This document shows, one piece after another, positions 28,101-34,601 of a stretch of 64,000 nucleotides of DNA (the first letter of the stretch is position 1; every line of letters begins with the position of its first letter). The stretch is from Aurantibacter aestuarii (GTDB lineage Bacteria; Bacteroidota; Bacteroidia; Flavobacteriales; Flavobacteriaceae). Below the pieces are notes generated by a model. The model was given only the letters and a program-made list of their open reading frames with translations, was not told the DNA's origin and ran no database searches. The stretch spans positions 22,936 to 86,935 of the forward strand of contig NZ_PXOQ01000019.1 of assembly GCF_003008425.1 (NCBI RefSeq). The letters are read 5' to 3'. A program made the translations under genes and the position numbers.

Positions 28101-28477
28101 CGGTTATAAAATTTCCAGCGGTTTTGTTGAAAGTATTGCCAATATAAAGTAGCCAACATATTTTGTAGCACATTTTTTTCGGGCGATGGACTATTAGAAA
28201 TTGCTTTTTTAAAATCTAAAACCACTTGTAACTGAGCATCTTCTTCTAAAATTAAAGCATACTTACTTTTAAATAATAGAGTTTTTATAAGTTGTTGGTT
28301 TTGATTTTCTTTTTTAGCCAAAGTTTCTATGTCTTCAACTATTTTTAAAGCAGACTTAGGCAATCCTTCATTTTCAAAAGTTTCTACTTGTTTCCAAAGT
28401 TTGGAATAGTTGTTGTTTTGTGCATGATTCATTTGAAAAACAAAAAGTGTAATTATAATAAGTGTAAGATGTTTCAT
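22139..28477 (-). CDS. Alpha-2-macroglobulin family protein with inserted TonB-receptor plug domain
   Basis: Starting at the second Met (28477) gives 2112 residues with a clean signal peptide MKHLTLIIITLFVFQMNHAQ; the first Met (28525) adds 16 unlikely residues. Order: helical N-terminal region (to about 330), MG-type beta domains including MG2 near residue 580 (FTDRSIYRPGQTVFYKAIAL), then an insertion at about 1175-1310. The insertion reads VVVTALGIKRK, SLNGKVSGLQV, VTLRGNSSISADKTALVIID and GTALYGSQGANGVIVVTT, which is a SusC-type plug. The A2M domain follows directly (VRKNLQETAFFFPKLTTNEAG, FTTPEALTKWNL). The thioester motif CNEQ (PYECNEQTF, Cys near 1557) and an alpha-helical thioester domain come next. 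Bacterial A2Ms trap proteases in the envelope; the absence of a lipobox suggests a soluble or surface form. The plug sits where a bait region is expected and has no barrel. Confidence 0.92.
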   Translation of the reverse strand: MKHLTLIIITLFVFQMNHAQNNNYSKLWKQVETFENEGLPKSALKIVEDIETLAKKENQNQQLIKTLLFKSKYALILEEDAQLQVVLDFKKAISNSPSPEKNVLQNMLATLYWQYFQQNRWKFYNRTKTSEKVDGKDFRTWDLETLFEEIHNHYQASLKNGLILQQTPIRDFDILLQTQENSETFRPSVFDLLAHNALSFYKTNENRITKPAETFSIQDEKFISPARKFSSLELKSSDSLALQYHALRIYQDLIQFHLKKDSSLALAQVNIERLEFVKQNTNLTNAQDVLLSTYIAEREFVKNKEAEALYNFEIASIYYQQGSEFSQENKENQWKIKEALELCTQTITQFSNSLGAEKCKTLSLQITKPQLQITTESFLRPNQTEKLLVSHKNIDVVDFKAYQLTKKQYDAFQKIYREDAKKTFIEKLKFNSSWTAKLTNEKDYQNHSTEVLLPKLSNGLYLVVANTKEIWASATLQVSHIAMVESEDNDEKHLQFIDRAFGAPIVNAEVAITFSYQNKVIQTQKLKTDQHGRISFKKAAHNRSTFEVAVNHNKETTYFGNSHIYYYDRNNTNNKTVYQSFIFTDRSIYRPGQTVFYKAIALKTKDLKSEVIPEELLVVTLYNANDEEISVQKLKTNAYGSISGEFILPDTGLNGEYYLEIESETNLDLDNEHYFSVEEYKRPKFEATFKPITDTYKVNDSVTVNGLANAFSGSTISNAKVVYRVKREVNYPSWYRWSRPYYQSQAQEITFGETLTNSKGEFELTFKAIPDDTVNKDNLPVFSYKITADVTDLNGETRSATTTVNVGYHTILAQIIASNLVDKSNKEHTFSIKTKNLNGEFVPASGTVHIYKLKAPDFVLRPRPWQAPDYKTLSKTEFKTLFPHEAYDNENESQNWLKGELVLQTTFNTENEKTIALGNIKKWDSGKYVAVLKSKDKFGQALKDEALFTVFSDKDEALADNELFQIKTDKSTYNIGDIAEITFATAAEELVVTITTEKNKNVVETQTITLKENSKTLKFPIAKNDLGGFVIHYSYAFANSFSSGRVAINVPYPTSKLHIETLSFRDKLQPGTDETWSFKITGDDKEKASAELLASMYDASLDQFKTHSWNFSPYQPNAYRSYMNTSSHLSFGVDNFRIYQDYQNYYSNITQQFDQLNWFGLNLNLYNYVLEKTESEEVVVTALGIKRKSSELSSSTSNITSDELDQSANPNVIQSLNGKVSGLQVNTTNSDFHQSSKVTLRGNSSISADKTALVIIDGKISNLTVLNSLSPETIVSINVIKGANGTALYGSQGANGVIVVTTNSSESAMEQIQVRKNLQETAFFFPKLTTNEAGEIRFNFTTPEALTKWNLNLLTHNKKGQFDQKTLTAVTQKELMVIPNAPRFLREGDQIVLSAKISNLTDTTIGGKAQLVLTNPITGENISNTIITEPFEYKTKGQKYNPTLIFSAKAKQNTEVSWILSIPEGIGAIQYKVLASAGSFSDGEQNVLPVLSNRMLVTETLPMHVKSGETKTFVLDKLKTNNSKTLKHHKLTLEITSNPAWYAVQALPYLMEFPYECNEQTFSRYYANALATHIANSNPKIQAVFNQWKSSDALLSNLEKNSELKSILIQETPWLRDAQSESEQKKRIALLFDLSKMQQELKASLYKLKTNQMASGAWSWFGDYRENRYITQHILTGFGHLKKLNVDSSQESEQEMITNAVSYLDKEFVKEYNDLTRYNEKVDLSQNHLSMSQLHYLYMRSFYPDIKLSKEANQIKTYYLNQIKTYWLSKPLYAKGLMALISFRNEDKVTSSKILKSLKETSITNEELGMYWKENTNSYYWYQAPIETQSLLIEAFSEIENDINTVDNLKIWLLKHKQTNQWSTTKATTDAIYAILLQGSDWLSVDESVKVLVGNQPIPKDKLEMVKVEAGTGYFKTSWDANEIKSNLAEVTLTKKAKGIAFGSLYWQYFEDLDAITPAETSLNLKKKLFKVENTTTGEVLTEIKEDKTQRMYGVPNEYALKVGDLIRVRIELRTDRPMEFVHLKDMRAAGLEPVNVISSYKYQDGLGYYESTKDTSTNFFFDVLPKGIYVFEYDLRVNNAGVMSNGISTIQSMYAPEFSSHSEGVRLSVDK

Positions 28478-28626
28478 TAGTCTACTGTTTTTAGTAAATA
28501 TAAATGATACCGTTAAGCATTTCATAACAAAATGAGTAAAGTCAACGTTTTGCTAAGTAAAGCTAATCATTTTTTTAGTTAACCATATTTAACTCAACTT
28601 AAACAAAAATAATACCAACAGAATAT

Positions 28627-28634
28627 TACATTTG
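28627..28634 (+). promoter_or_regulatory. Putative -7 promoter element TACATTTG
   Basis: This is an exact match to TAnnTTTG, 17 bp upstream of ATG 28652, in the 174-bp divergent gap between the alpha-2-macroglobulin and TPR genes. No clear -33 box was seen. Confidence 0.45.
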
Positions 28635-28651
28635 TAACACATAATAAAACT

Positions 28652-29605
28652 ATGAAAGCATTTTATTTATTTTTTTTAATTGTAACGGTAGGTTTTTCTC
28701 AATCTAAACTGGTTGAAGCTAAAAAACTTATTGATAATAAATCGTTTAGTAAAGCCCAAAATTTACTAGAAGCCGAAATTAAAAATCAGCCAAATAATGC
28801 TGAAGTCATTGAGTTGTTAGGAGACGCTTATGGTCACCAGAAAAAATGGGATGAAGCTATTGAACAGTACGAAAAATTGACAAAAATAGATGCTAAAGAG
28901 GCCAACTACTTTTATAAGTATGGTGGCGCCTTGGGAATGAAAGCTCTAAGCATTAGTAAAATAGCTGCTTTAGGAATAATTGGAGATGTTAAGGAAGCAT
29001 TTTTAAAAGCAGCTGCTTTAGACGCCACCCATATTGAAGCGCGTTGGGCTTTGGTGGAGTTGTATATGCAATTACCTGGTTTAATTGGTGGTAGTAAATC
29101 GAAATCTTTAAAATATGCTAATGAGTTGCAAAACTTGTCTAAAGTTGACGGATATCTGGCTAAGGGCTATATTTATGAATATGACGACGAACCAGATCTG
29201 GCCGAAAAATATTATTTATTAGCCATAAAAGAAGGCGGTTCCTTAACCTGTTTTGATAAGCTAACCAATTTATACGAAACCAATAATCAACCAGAAAAAG
29301 CAGTTTCTAATTTAGAGCAAGCTCATGCAAAGCATCATAGAAATGCGTTACACTACCAAATAGGTAAAGTTTGTGCCGAATATAACGTGCAAATTGAAAA
29401 AGGTGAAAAATGCTTATTGCTTTACCTAGATAATTATTCGGCTAAAGATGGAGTGCCTAAAGCTTGGGCCAACTACCGATTGGCACAAATAAAAAAATAT
29501 CAAAACGAAAAGAAAACAGCTTTAAAATATATCAATTTAGCCATAGCGGAACTTCCTAAAATAGATGTTTTTCAAGAAGAACGTAAAGCAATTCTGGCAT
29601 TATAA
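28652..29605 (+). CDS. Secreted TPR-repeat protein
   Basis: The 317-residue product has a signal peptide (MKAFYLFFLIVTVGFSQ) and TPR helices. SKAQNLLEAEIKNQPNNAEV, IELLGDAYGHQKKWDEAIEQY and LYETNNQPEKAVSNLEQAHA are the clearest. It has no catalytic motif. It is probably a periplasmic protein-interaction module. It stands alone between the divergent alpha-2-macroglobulin gene and the convergent muramidase gene, whose stop codon is 8 bp away. No specific function is recognised. Confidence 0.85.
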   Translation: MKAFYLFFLIVTVGFSQSKLVEAKKLIDNKSFSKAQNLLEAEIKNQPNNAEVIELLGDAYGHQKKWDEAIEQYEKLTKIDAKEANYFYKYGGALGMKALSISKIAALGIIGDVKEAFLKAAALDATHIEARWALVELYMQLPGLIGGSKSKSLKYANELQNLSKVDGYLAKGYIYEYDDEPDLAEKYYLLAIKEGGSLTCFDKLTNLYETNNQPEKAVSNLEQAHAKHHRNALHYQIGKVCAEYNVQIEKGEKCLLLYLDNYSAKDGVPKAWANYRLAQIKKYQNEKKTALKYINLAIAELPKIDVFQEERKAILAL

Positions 29606-29613
29606 TAAAAGCA

Positions 29614-30861
29614 TTAGTTGTACAATAGGTATTTTGCTCTTTTCTGTTTAAAAGCTTCTAAACCTTTTTGCCATGAAGCTCTAATTATAGCTTCAGTATT
29701 ACCTGCCTCAATCTGGTTTTGAAGTTGTTTTGTTCCTGCAAGTTTAGTAAAAAAGCCATTTTTTAAGAAAAAATCAGTTTTGTCTGCGCTTAAGTTATAA
29801 GCATTTAAAACATAACTCAAATTAAGTTGTTCTAAACGACGTTCTTCACTTAAATCGTAACCATTACAAACTTCATTTTCATATTTTGGATACTTTGCGC
29901 CTTCATTTGGTTTTGGAGTAAACTTAAATGAAGTTTCTGGCAAAAATGGCGCCCCATAAATTTGAAATTGTTTATTAGTACCTCTACCAACACTAACATT
30001 AGTGCCCTCAAAAAAACATAAACTTGCATATAAATTTATAGCTTTATCATTCGGTAAGTTTGGTGAAGGTTTTATTGGTAAGCTGTAAGGCATTTCATGT
30101 TTGTAATACGCCATTTTAATAACCGTTAATTTACAGCTTACTTCATTTTTTAACCATTTTTCCCCATTAATCATTTGCGCATATTCTCCAATAGTTAGTC
30201 CGTGCAACACTGGGATAGGATGCATACCCACAAAACTGTGGTGTTCAGGCTCCAAAATGGGACCATCAACAATATGTCCGTTAGGGTTGGGACGATCTAG
30301 AACTACTACAGGTATACCTTTTTCGGCACATGCTTCCATAACATAATGTAATGAAGAAATATAGGTGTAAAATCGGGCACCAACATCTTGAATATCAAAA
30401 ATAACAAGGTCTAAATCTTCTAATTGTTCAAGACTTGGTTTTTTATTAGCGCCATATAAAGATATAATTGGTAAACCGGTCTTTGTGTCTATGCCATTTT
30501 TAATTATTTCTCCAGCATCTGCAGTTCCTCTAAAACCATGCTCTGGAGCAAATACTTTTTTTACCGCAATTTTATGTTGAAGTAGCGTATCTACCAAATG
30601 AATAAATTGACCTCTTTTATTTGTAGTCACACTAGTTTGGTTGGCAACTATACCAACCCGTTTATTTTTTAGCAGTGGTAAGTATTCGTAAATACGATTG
30701 GCTCCTGTAATTATTTTTGGAAGCGAGCTATCTTTTTTGGTCAGAGCTATTTCAGGTTCAGATTCTAATAGGATAGGATTACTTTGTGTTTTTCCGCATG
30801 AAATAGCAACCAAAACAAATAATATTATAGTATTTTTGAAACAATTAAGAAATGTTGTCAT
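29614..30861 (-). CDS. namZ: NamZ-type exo-beta-N-acetylmuramidase (DUF1343) lipoprotein
   Basis: The 415-residue protein has a lipoprotein signal ending LVAISCGK (lipobox AISC). Its body matches the DUF1343/NamZ family: KRVGIVANQTSV, KVFAPEHGFRGTADAGE, LPIISLYGANKKPS, LVIFDIQDVGARFYTYISSL, PVVVLDRPNPNGHIVDGPIL, SFVGMHPIPVLHGLTIGEYA and FEGTNVSVGRGTNKQFQIYG. Characterised members (Bacillus subtilis, Tannerella forsythia) remove terminal N-acetylmuramic acid from peptidoglycan fragments, serving cell-wall recycling. The acidic residues in APEHGFRG and FDIQDVGAR are probably catalytic. Its ATG lies only 2 bp from the GTG of the divergent permease gene. Confidence 0.9.
   Translation of the reverse strand: MTTFLNCFKNTIILFVLVAISCGKTQSNPILLESEPEIALTKKDSSLPKIITGANRIYEYLPLLKNKRVGIVANQTSVTTNKRGQFIHLVDTLLQHKIAVKKVFAPEHGFRGTADAGEIIKNGIDTKTGLPIISLYGANKKPSLEQLEDLDLVIFDIQDVGARFYTYISSLHYVMEACAEKGIPVVVLDRPNPNGHIVDGPILEPEHHSFVGMHPIPVLHGLTIGEYAQMINGEKWLKNEVSCKLTVIKMAYYKHEMPYSLPIKPSPNLPNDKAINLYASLCFFEGTNVSVGRGTNKQFQIYGAPFLPETSFKFTPKPNEGAKYPKYENEVCNGYDLSEERRLEQLNLSYVLNAYNLSADKTDFFLKNGFFTKLAGTKQLQNQIEAGNTEAIIRASWQKGLEAFKQKRAKYLLYN
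30831..30838 (+). promoter_or_regulatory. Putative -7 element TATTTTTG for the permease gene, inside namZ
   Basis: This is an exact TAnnTTTG match, 25 bp upstream of GTG 30864, and lies within the signal-peptide codons of the divergent namZ gene. The 2-bp gap between the genes leaves no other room for a promoter. Confidence 0.45.
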
Positions 30862-30863
30862 AA

Positions 30864-32099
30864 GTGAAATTCGAATTTTTTATAGCTAAACGTATTATCG
30901 ACCAAAAGTCGTATAAAAGTAGTATTTCGGCACCAATAATAAAAATTGGTATTGCAGCAATTACTATTGGTATCGTGGTTATGTTAATTGCCATAGCAAC
31001 AGGTATAGGTTTACAACGTAAAATTCGTGATAAAGTTGTGGCCTTTAATGGTCATGCTAAAATTGCTAAATACAATACCAATAACTCTAAAGATAGTGAG
31101 CAACCTATAAGTAACGCGCAAAGTTTTTATCCTGAATTTAAGTCGGTTCCCGAAGTCAACCATATTCAAGGTGTTGCTACAAAGTCGGGTATTATAAGAC
31201 TTGAAAGCGATTTTGAATATGCTGTGGTTAAAGGTGTAGGAGCAGATTATGACTGGCAGTATCTTAAAACTTTTCTGGTTGAAGGTCGTTTGCCAGATTA
31301 TAGTAAAAAACGAAATGAAGACGTTTTAGTTTCCAGTTATTTGGCTAATCGCTTAAACTTAAAACTAAATGATAAGATTAATACCTATTTCTTAAAAGAC
31401 GATTTAAATAAGTCGCCAAGTGTAATAACCTATTCTATTGTTGGTATTTATAATTCAGGTTTAAAAGAATTTGATGAGTTGTATATGATAGGCGATTTAC
31501 GCCATATTCAACGTTTAAATAAATGGGAAGATAACGAAGTCGGGCATTTTGAGGTGTTTGTAAACAATTATAGCCAACTCGAAGAAACTTGGAAAAAAAT
31601 GCTGAAAAAAACACCATCTCAAGTCGATGTGTCTACAGTAAAACAGCAGTTTCCAACCATTTTTGAGTGGATTAGTATTTTTGACGGAAATATATATGGC
31701 ATTATAGGTATTATGATTCTGGTCGCTGGAATAAACATGATTACGGCATTATTAGTGCTTATTCTGGAGCGTACTCAAATGATAGGAATTTTAAAAGCCT
31801 TAGGAAGTTCTAATAATGGTATAAGAAAAATCTTTATTTATAATGCCACCTATTTAATTATTGTAGGTTTGTTCTGGGGTAATATTATAGGTTTAGGCTT
31901 ACTGTTAGCTCAAAAGTATTTCAATTTAATTCCACTAAACCCGGCCAATTATTACGTGTCTACAGTTCCGGTGTATTTAAACATTAGTTATATTTTAATG
32001 GTAAATGTTGGTACATTTGTGTTATGTCTACTTATGTTGTTATTACCATCTTACATTGTGTCTAAAATATCGCCAGTTAAAGCTATTAAGTTTACTTAA
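30864..32099 (+). CDS. LolC/LolE-like ABC transporter permease (FtsX domain)
   Basis: The 411-residue protein starts at GTG 30864. MKFEFFIAKRII is the conserved N-terminus of this family in flavobacteria, which supports the start. It has one N-terminal membrane helix (IIKIGIAAITIGIVVMLIAIATGIG) and a MacB-like periplasmic domain (about residues 50-265). Three C-terminal helices form an FtsX domain (IGIMILVAGINMITALLVLILERT, QMIGILKALGSSNNGIRKIF). This is the LolCDE architecture, which extracts lipoproteins from the inner membrane for transport to the outer membrane. No LolD ATPase gene lies beside it. A MacB-type exporter is the alternative. Confidence 0.85.
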   Translation: MKFEFFIAKRIIDQKSYKSSISAPIIKIGIAAITIGIVVMLIAIATGIGLQRKIRDKVVAFNGHAKIAKYNTNNSKDSEQPISNAQSFYPEFKSVPEVNHIQGVATKSGIIRLESDFEYAVVKGVGADYDWQYLKTFLVEGRLPDYSKKRNEDVLVSSYLANRLNLKLNDKINTYFLKDDLNKSPSVITYSIVGIYNSGLKEFDELYMIGDLRHIQRLNKWEDNEVGHFEVFVNNYSQLEETWKKMLKKTPSQVDVSTVKQQFPTIFEWISIFDGNIYGIIGIMILVAGINMITALLVLILERTQMIGILKALGSSNNGIRKIFIYNATYLIIVGLFWGNIIGLGLLLAQKYFNLIPLNPANYYVSTVPVYLNISYILMVNVGTFVLCLLMLLLPSYIVSKISPVKAIKFT

Positions 32100-32100
32100 T

Positions 32101-32191
32101 TGGGCGTTCCCTTTCAGGTCAGGTTTTCCGTTTTATCTTTTTTTGGCTTAGGCGCCACCAAAAAAAGGATATCACTTCAACCCTTAACGCA
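32101..32191. repeat. REP-like palindromic intergenic element
   Basis: The segment runs from TGGGCGTTCC to CCCTTAACGC. It contains an internal stem TTTTTTTGG (32138-32146) / CCAAAAAAA (32158-32166) with extra GGC/GCC pairing around TTAGG. It also holds flanking GGTCAGGTTTTCCG and AGGATATCACTTCAACCC blocks. It is more GC-rich than its surroundings. I recall similar TGGGCGTT...TAACGC elements between genes in many Bacteroidota genomes; that is memory, not a search result. It lies after the permease gene, where the stem with its T run could act as a terminator. Confidence 0.6.
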
Positions 32192-32243
32192 TTAAAAAAA
32201 TATAATTAACTTATAAACTTTTATAGGTTGTCAATCAAAATTG

Positions 32244-32251
32244 TAAATTTG
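32244..32251 (+). promoter_or_regulatory. Putative -7 promoter element TAAATTTG
   Basis: This is an exact fit to TAnnTTTG, 17 bp before ATG 32269. A TTG at 32228 is too close for a normal -33 spacing, so only the -7 box is supported. Confidence 0.45.
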
Positions 32252-32268
32252 CCGCATAAATAATAGAG

Positions 32269-33249
32269 ATGGAATACGCAGAAAATATATTAGAAACTAT
32301 AGGTAATACACCTTTAGTTAAACTGAATAAATTAACAGCAGAATTACCTTGTTTGGTATTAGCTAAATATGAAACTTTTAATCCTGGTAACTCTGTTAAA
32401 GACCGTATGGCATTACAGATGATTGAGGATGCAGAAGCTGATGGTCGTTTAAAACCAGGCGGAACTATTATAGAGGGAACTTCTGGAAATACAGGTATGG
32501 GCTTAGCATTGGCAGCAATTGTAAAAGGTTACAAATGTGTCTTTGTTATGGCAGATAAACAAAGTAAAGAAAAAGTAGATATCTTAAAAGCCGTAGGAGC
32601 AGAAGTGGTAGTTTGTCCAACAGATGTAGAACCTACAGACCCTAGAAGTTATTATTCGGTATCTAAACGTTTGGCAGAAGAGACACCAAATGCATGGTAT
32701 GTAAATCAATATGATAACCCAAGTAATACTAAAGCACATTACCAGAGTACAGGTCCGGAAATTTGGGAACAAACTGAAGGAAAAATTACTCATTTTGTGG
32801 TTGGAGTAGGTACAGGAGGAACTATTTCTGGAGTTGGTAAATATTTAAAGGAGCAAAATCCTGATGTTAAAGTATGGGGTATTGATACTTACGGATCTGT
32901 ATTTAAAAAATATCATGAAACCGGTATTTTTGATGAAAACGAGATTTACCCATATGTTACTGAAGGTATTGGAGAAGATATTCTTCCTGAAAATGTAGAC
33001 TTTTCAATTATAGATGGCTTTACAAAAGTAACTGATAAAGATGCGGCAGTTTATACACAACGTTTGTCTAAAGAAGAAGGCATGTTTTTAGGTAACAGTG
33101 CAGGAGCAGCAATAAAAGGAGTACTGCAATTAAAAGAGCATTTTACTAAAGACGATGTTGTGGTGGTTTTATTTCATGATCACGGATCAAGATATGTAGG
33201 TAAAATGTTTAACGACAGCTGGATGAGAGAAAAAGGCTATATTGAGTAA
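32269..33249 (+). CDS. PLP-dependent cysteine synthase / cystathionine beta-synthase-like enzyme
   Basis: The 326-residue fold-type II PLP enzyme has ETFNPGNSVKDR with Lys44 as the Schiff-base lysine. EGTSGNTGMGLALAA is the substrate and cofactor Asn loop, GVGTGGTISGVGKYL binds the PLP phosphate, and FLGNSAGAA is near the C-terminus. The longer middle (TDVEPTDPRSYYSVSKRLAEE and NQYDNPSNTKAHY) and total length resemble the catalytic core of cystathionine beta-synthase rather than CysK or CysM. No CBS domains follow. It makes cystathionine or cysteine from an activated serine. It has its own putative promoter and a strong terminator. Confidence 0.88.
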   Translation: MEYAENILETIGNTPLVKLNKLTAELPCLVLAKYETFNPGNSVKDRMALQMIEDAEADGRLKPGGTIIEGTSGNTGMGLALAAIVKGYKCVFVMADKQSKEKVDILKAVGAEVVVCPTDVEPTDPRSYYSVSKRLAEETPNAWYVNQYDNPSNTKAHYQSTGPEIWEQTEGKITHFVVGVGTGGTISGVGKYLKEQNPDVKVWGIDTYGSVFKKYHETGIFDENEIYPYVTEGIGEDILPENVDFSIIDGFTKVTDKDAAVYTQRLSKEEGMFLGNSAGAAIKGVLQLKEHFTKDDVVVVLFHDHGSRYVGKMFNDSWMREKGYIE

Positions 33250-33268
33250 TAGCTATATGATAAAAAGT

Positions 33269-33305
33269 AAAAAGCCATTTTAAAATATTTAAAATGGCTT
33301 TTTTT
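33269..33305. terminator. Bidirectional rho-independent terminator
   Basis: A perfect 16-bp stem (AAAAAGCCATTTTAAA / TTTAAAATGGCTTTTT) has a 3-nt loop, with T runs reading out on both strands. It lies between two convergent genes and serves both. Confidence 0.93.
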
Positions 33306-33324
33306 ATAGTTCTGTGTACTAAGT

Positions 33325-34467
33325 TTAGTTTTTAACTAGCTTTTTAGTAAAGGATTTAGTATTTGTAGTAATGTTTACTAAATAAACACCAGCATTTAAG
33401 TCCGAAATATTTATAGTCTTACTAGTTGTTTCCATAATTAGTTTACCTAAAACATTATATATTTTTGTTTCTAATATATCAGCGTTGGTCTGAATGGTAA
33501 ATTCGTTATTTGCTGGATTAGGATAAATATTTAATTGCTTATTTTGATTTGTAAAATCTTCCGTAGATAATGTATTATCTGTTAAAGTTACTATTCTTCC
33601 TTGATTCAATAATGCTAGGTATAGCGTATTTCCGATTAAAACAACATCTCTAAAATTAGCAAAAAACGGATTTCCATTATTAGTATCTTGGTATGTTGTA
33701 TTCTCGCCAACAAGCTCTAAAGTGCCAGATGTTATTGCATCAACTTTTTGAGCTTTATTTCCATTACACATATAAAGATCATCATTACCGCTTATAAATA
33801 ATCCTCTATTAAATGATACAGAAGGCACAAAAACTTGTAATGTAGCAGAAGCATTAGACGTATCTAAAGTTAAAATTTCATTACTATCAATATCAGAAAA
33901 ATAAATGATATTGTTTCTGAATTCTAAATCTTGAACCACACCTAAGCTTAAAGTAGCATATTCTACAATTGCAGTAGGCACTGCATCGCTTACATTTATA
34001 CTATTTAAATTTACATTAAAAACATCTGGATTTGTTGGGTTAACAGGAATTTCTTCAGTAAAATAAAGTTTGCTTCCGTTTAGGGCAATAGAAGAAATAA
34101 AATTGGTTGTAGATGTCAGTACAGTGATACCGGCAGCAAGATTTGTAAGATCTAATCTTACAATTTCTGTACCTAAAAAGGTGTCTGTAGTTTCATTATA
34201 ATTTTCCTGTAGGAAATATAAAAAATTACCTAGTTTGACAGTTTTATATATAAAATAATTGGCTGGTGTAGTGTAAATAGTAACACCATTCGGACTTGGA
34301 TTTGTAGTATCTATAGAGTAGATGTTGTTAAACCCTGTAGCATAAATAGTGGTTCCATCTAATTCTAAACTTCTAACCTCTACTAGTCCAGATACATAGT
34401 CGGTGGTTTGAGCTTCTCCCGAAAAATGAAGAAATAGACAAATAAACAGTAAAGTAATTTTTTTCAT
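33325..34467 (-). CDS. T9SS type A sorting-domain protein with propeller-like repeats
   Basis: The 380-residue protein has a signal peptide ending FSGEAQ and ends with a type A T9SS C-terminal signal of about 75 residues: NIYPNPANNEFTIQTN, ETKIYNVLGKLIMETTS, INISDLNAGVYLVNITTN, KSFTKKLVKN. Type IX secretion cleaves this signal and exports or anchors the protein at the cell surface. The middle has repeated strands such as LFISGNDDLYMCNGNKAQKV and VVLIGNTLYLALLNQGRIVTL, which suggest a beta-propeller (NHL/YncE-like). The ligand is unknown. Its gene is monocistronic with a shared terminator at the 3' end. Confidence 0.9.
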   Translation of the reverse strand: MKKITLLFICLFLHFSGEAQTTDYVSGLVEVRSLELDGTTIYATGFNNIYSIDTTNPSPNGVTIYTTPANYFIYKTVKLGNFLYFLQENYNETTDTFLGTEIVRLDLTNLAAGITVLTSTTNFISSIALNGSKLYFTEEIPVNPTNPDVFNVNLNSINVSDAVPTAIVEYATLSLGVVQDLEFRNNIIYFSDIDSNEILTLDTSNASATLQVFVPSVSFNRGLFISGNDDLYMCNGNKAQKVDAITSGTLELVGENTTYQDTNNGNPFFANFRDVVLIGNTLYLALLNQGRIVTLTDNTLSTEDFTNQNKQLNIYPNPANNEFTIQTNADILETKIYNVLGKLIMETTSKTINISDLNAGVYLVNITTNTKSFTKKLVKN

Positions 34468-34491
34468 GATATTCTAATTTTAGGTTTTTTT

Positions 34492-34499
34492 CAAAATTA
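34492..34499 (-). promoter_or_regulatory. Putative -7 promoter element TAATTTTG (minus strand)
   Basis: The reverse complement of 34492-34499 fits TAnnTTTG, 24 bp upstream of the ATG of the T9SS-cargo gene. A GTTTTA stretch sits near the -33 position. Confidence 0.4.
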
Positions 34500-34601
34500 G
34501 TATTTATCATAATGCTAAAACATACCTAAAATTATGTATTTTTAGTAGATCATTTGCTGTAGTGGTTAATTTAAATTTTAAAGGAATTAGGATGTGAAAC
34601 T

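Noticed and set aside
28478..28525. Upstream start for the alpha-2-macroglobulin
   Set aside because: The extra 16 residues (MKCLTVSFIFTKNSRL) precede a textbook signal peptide starting at 28477.
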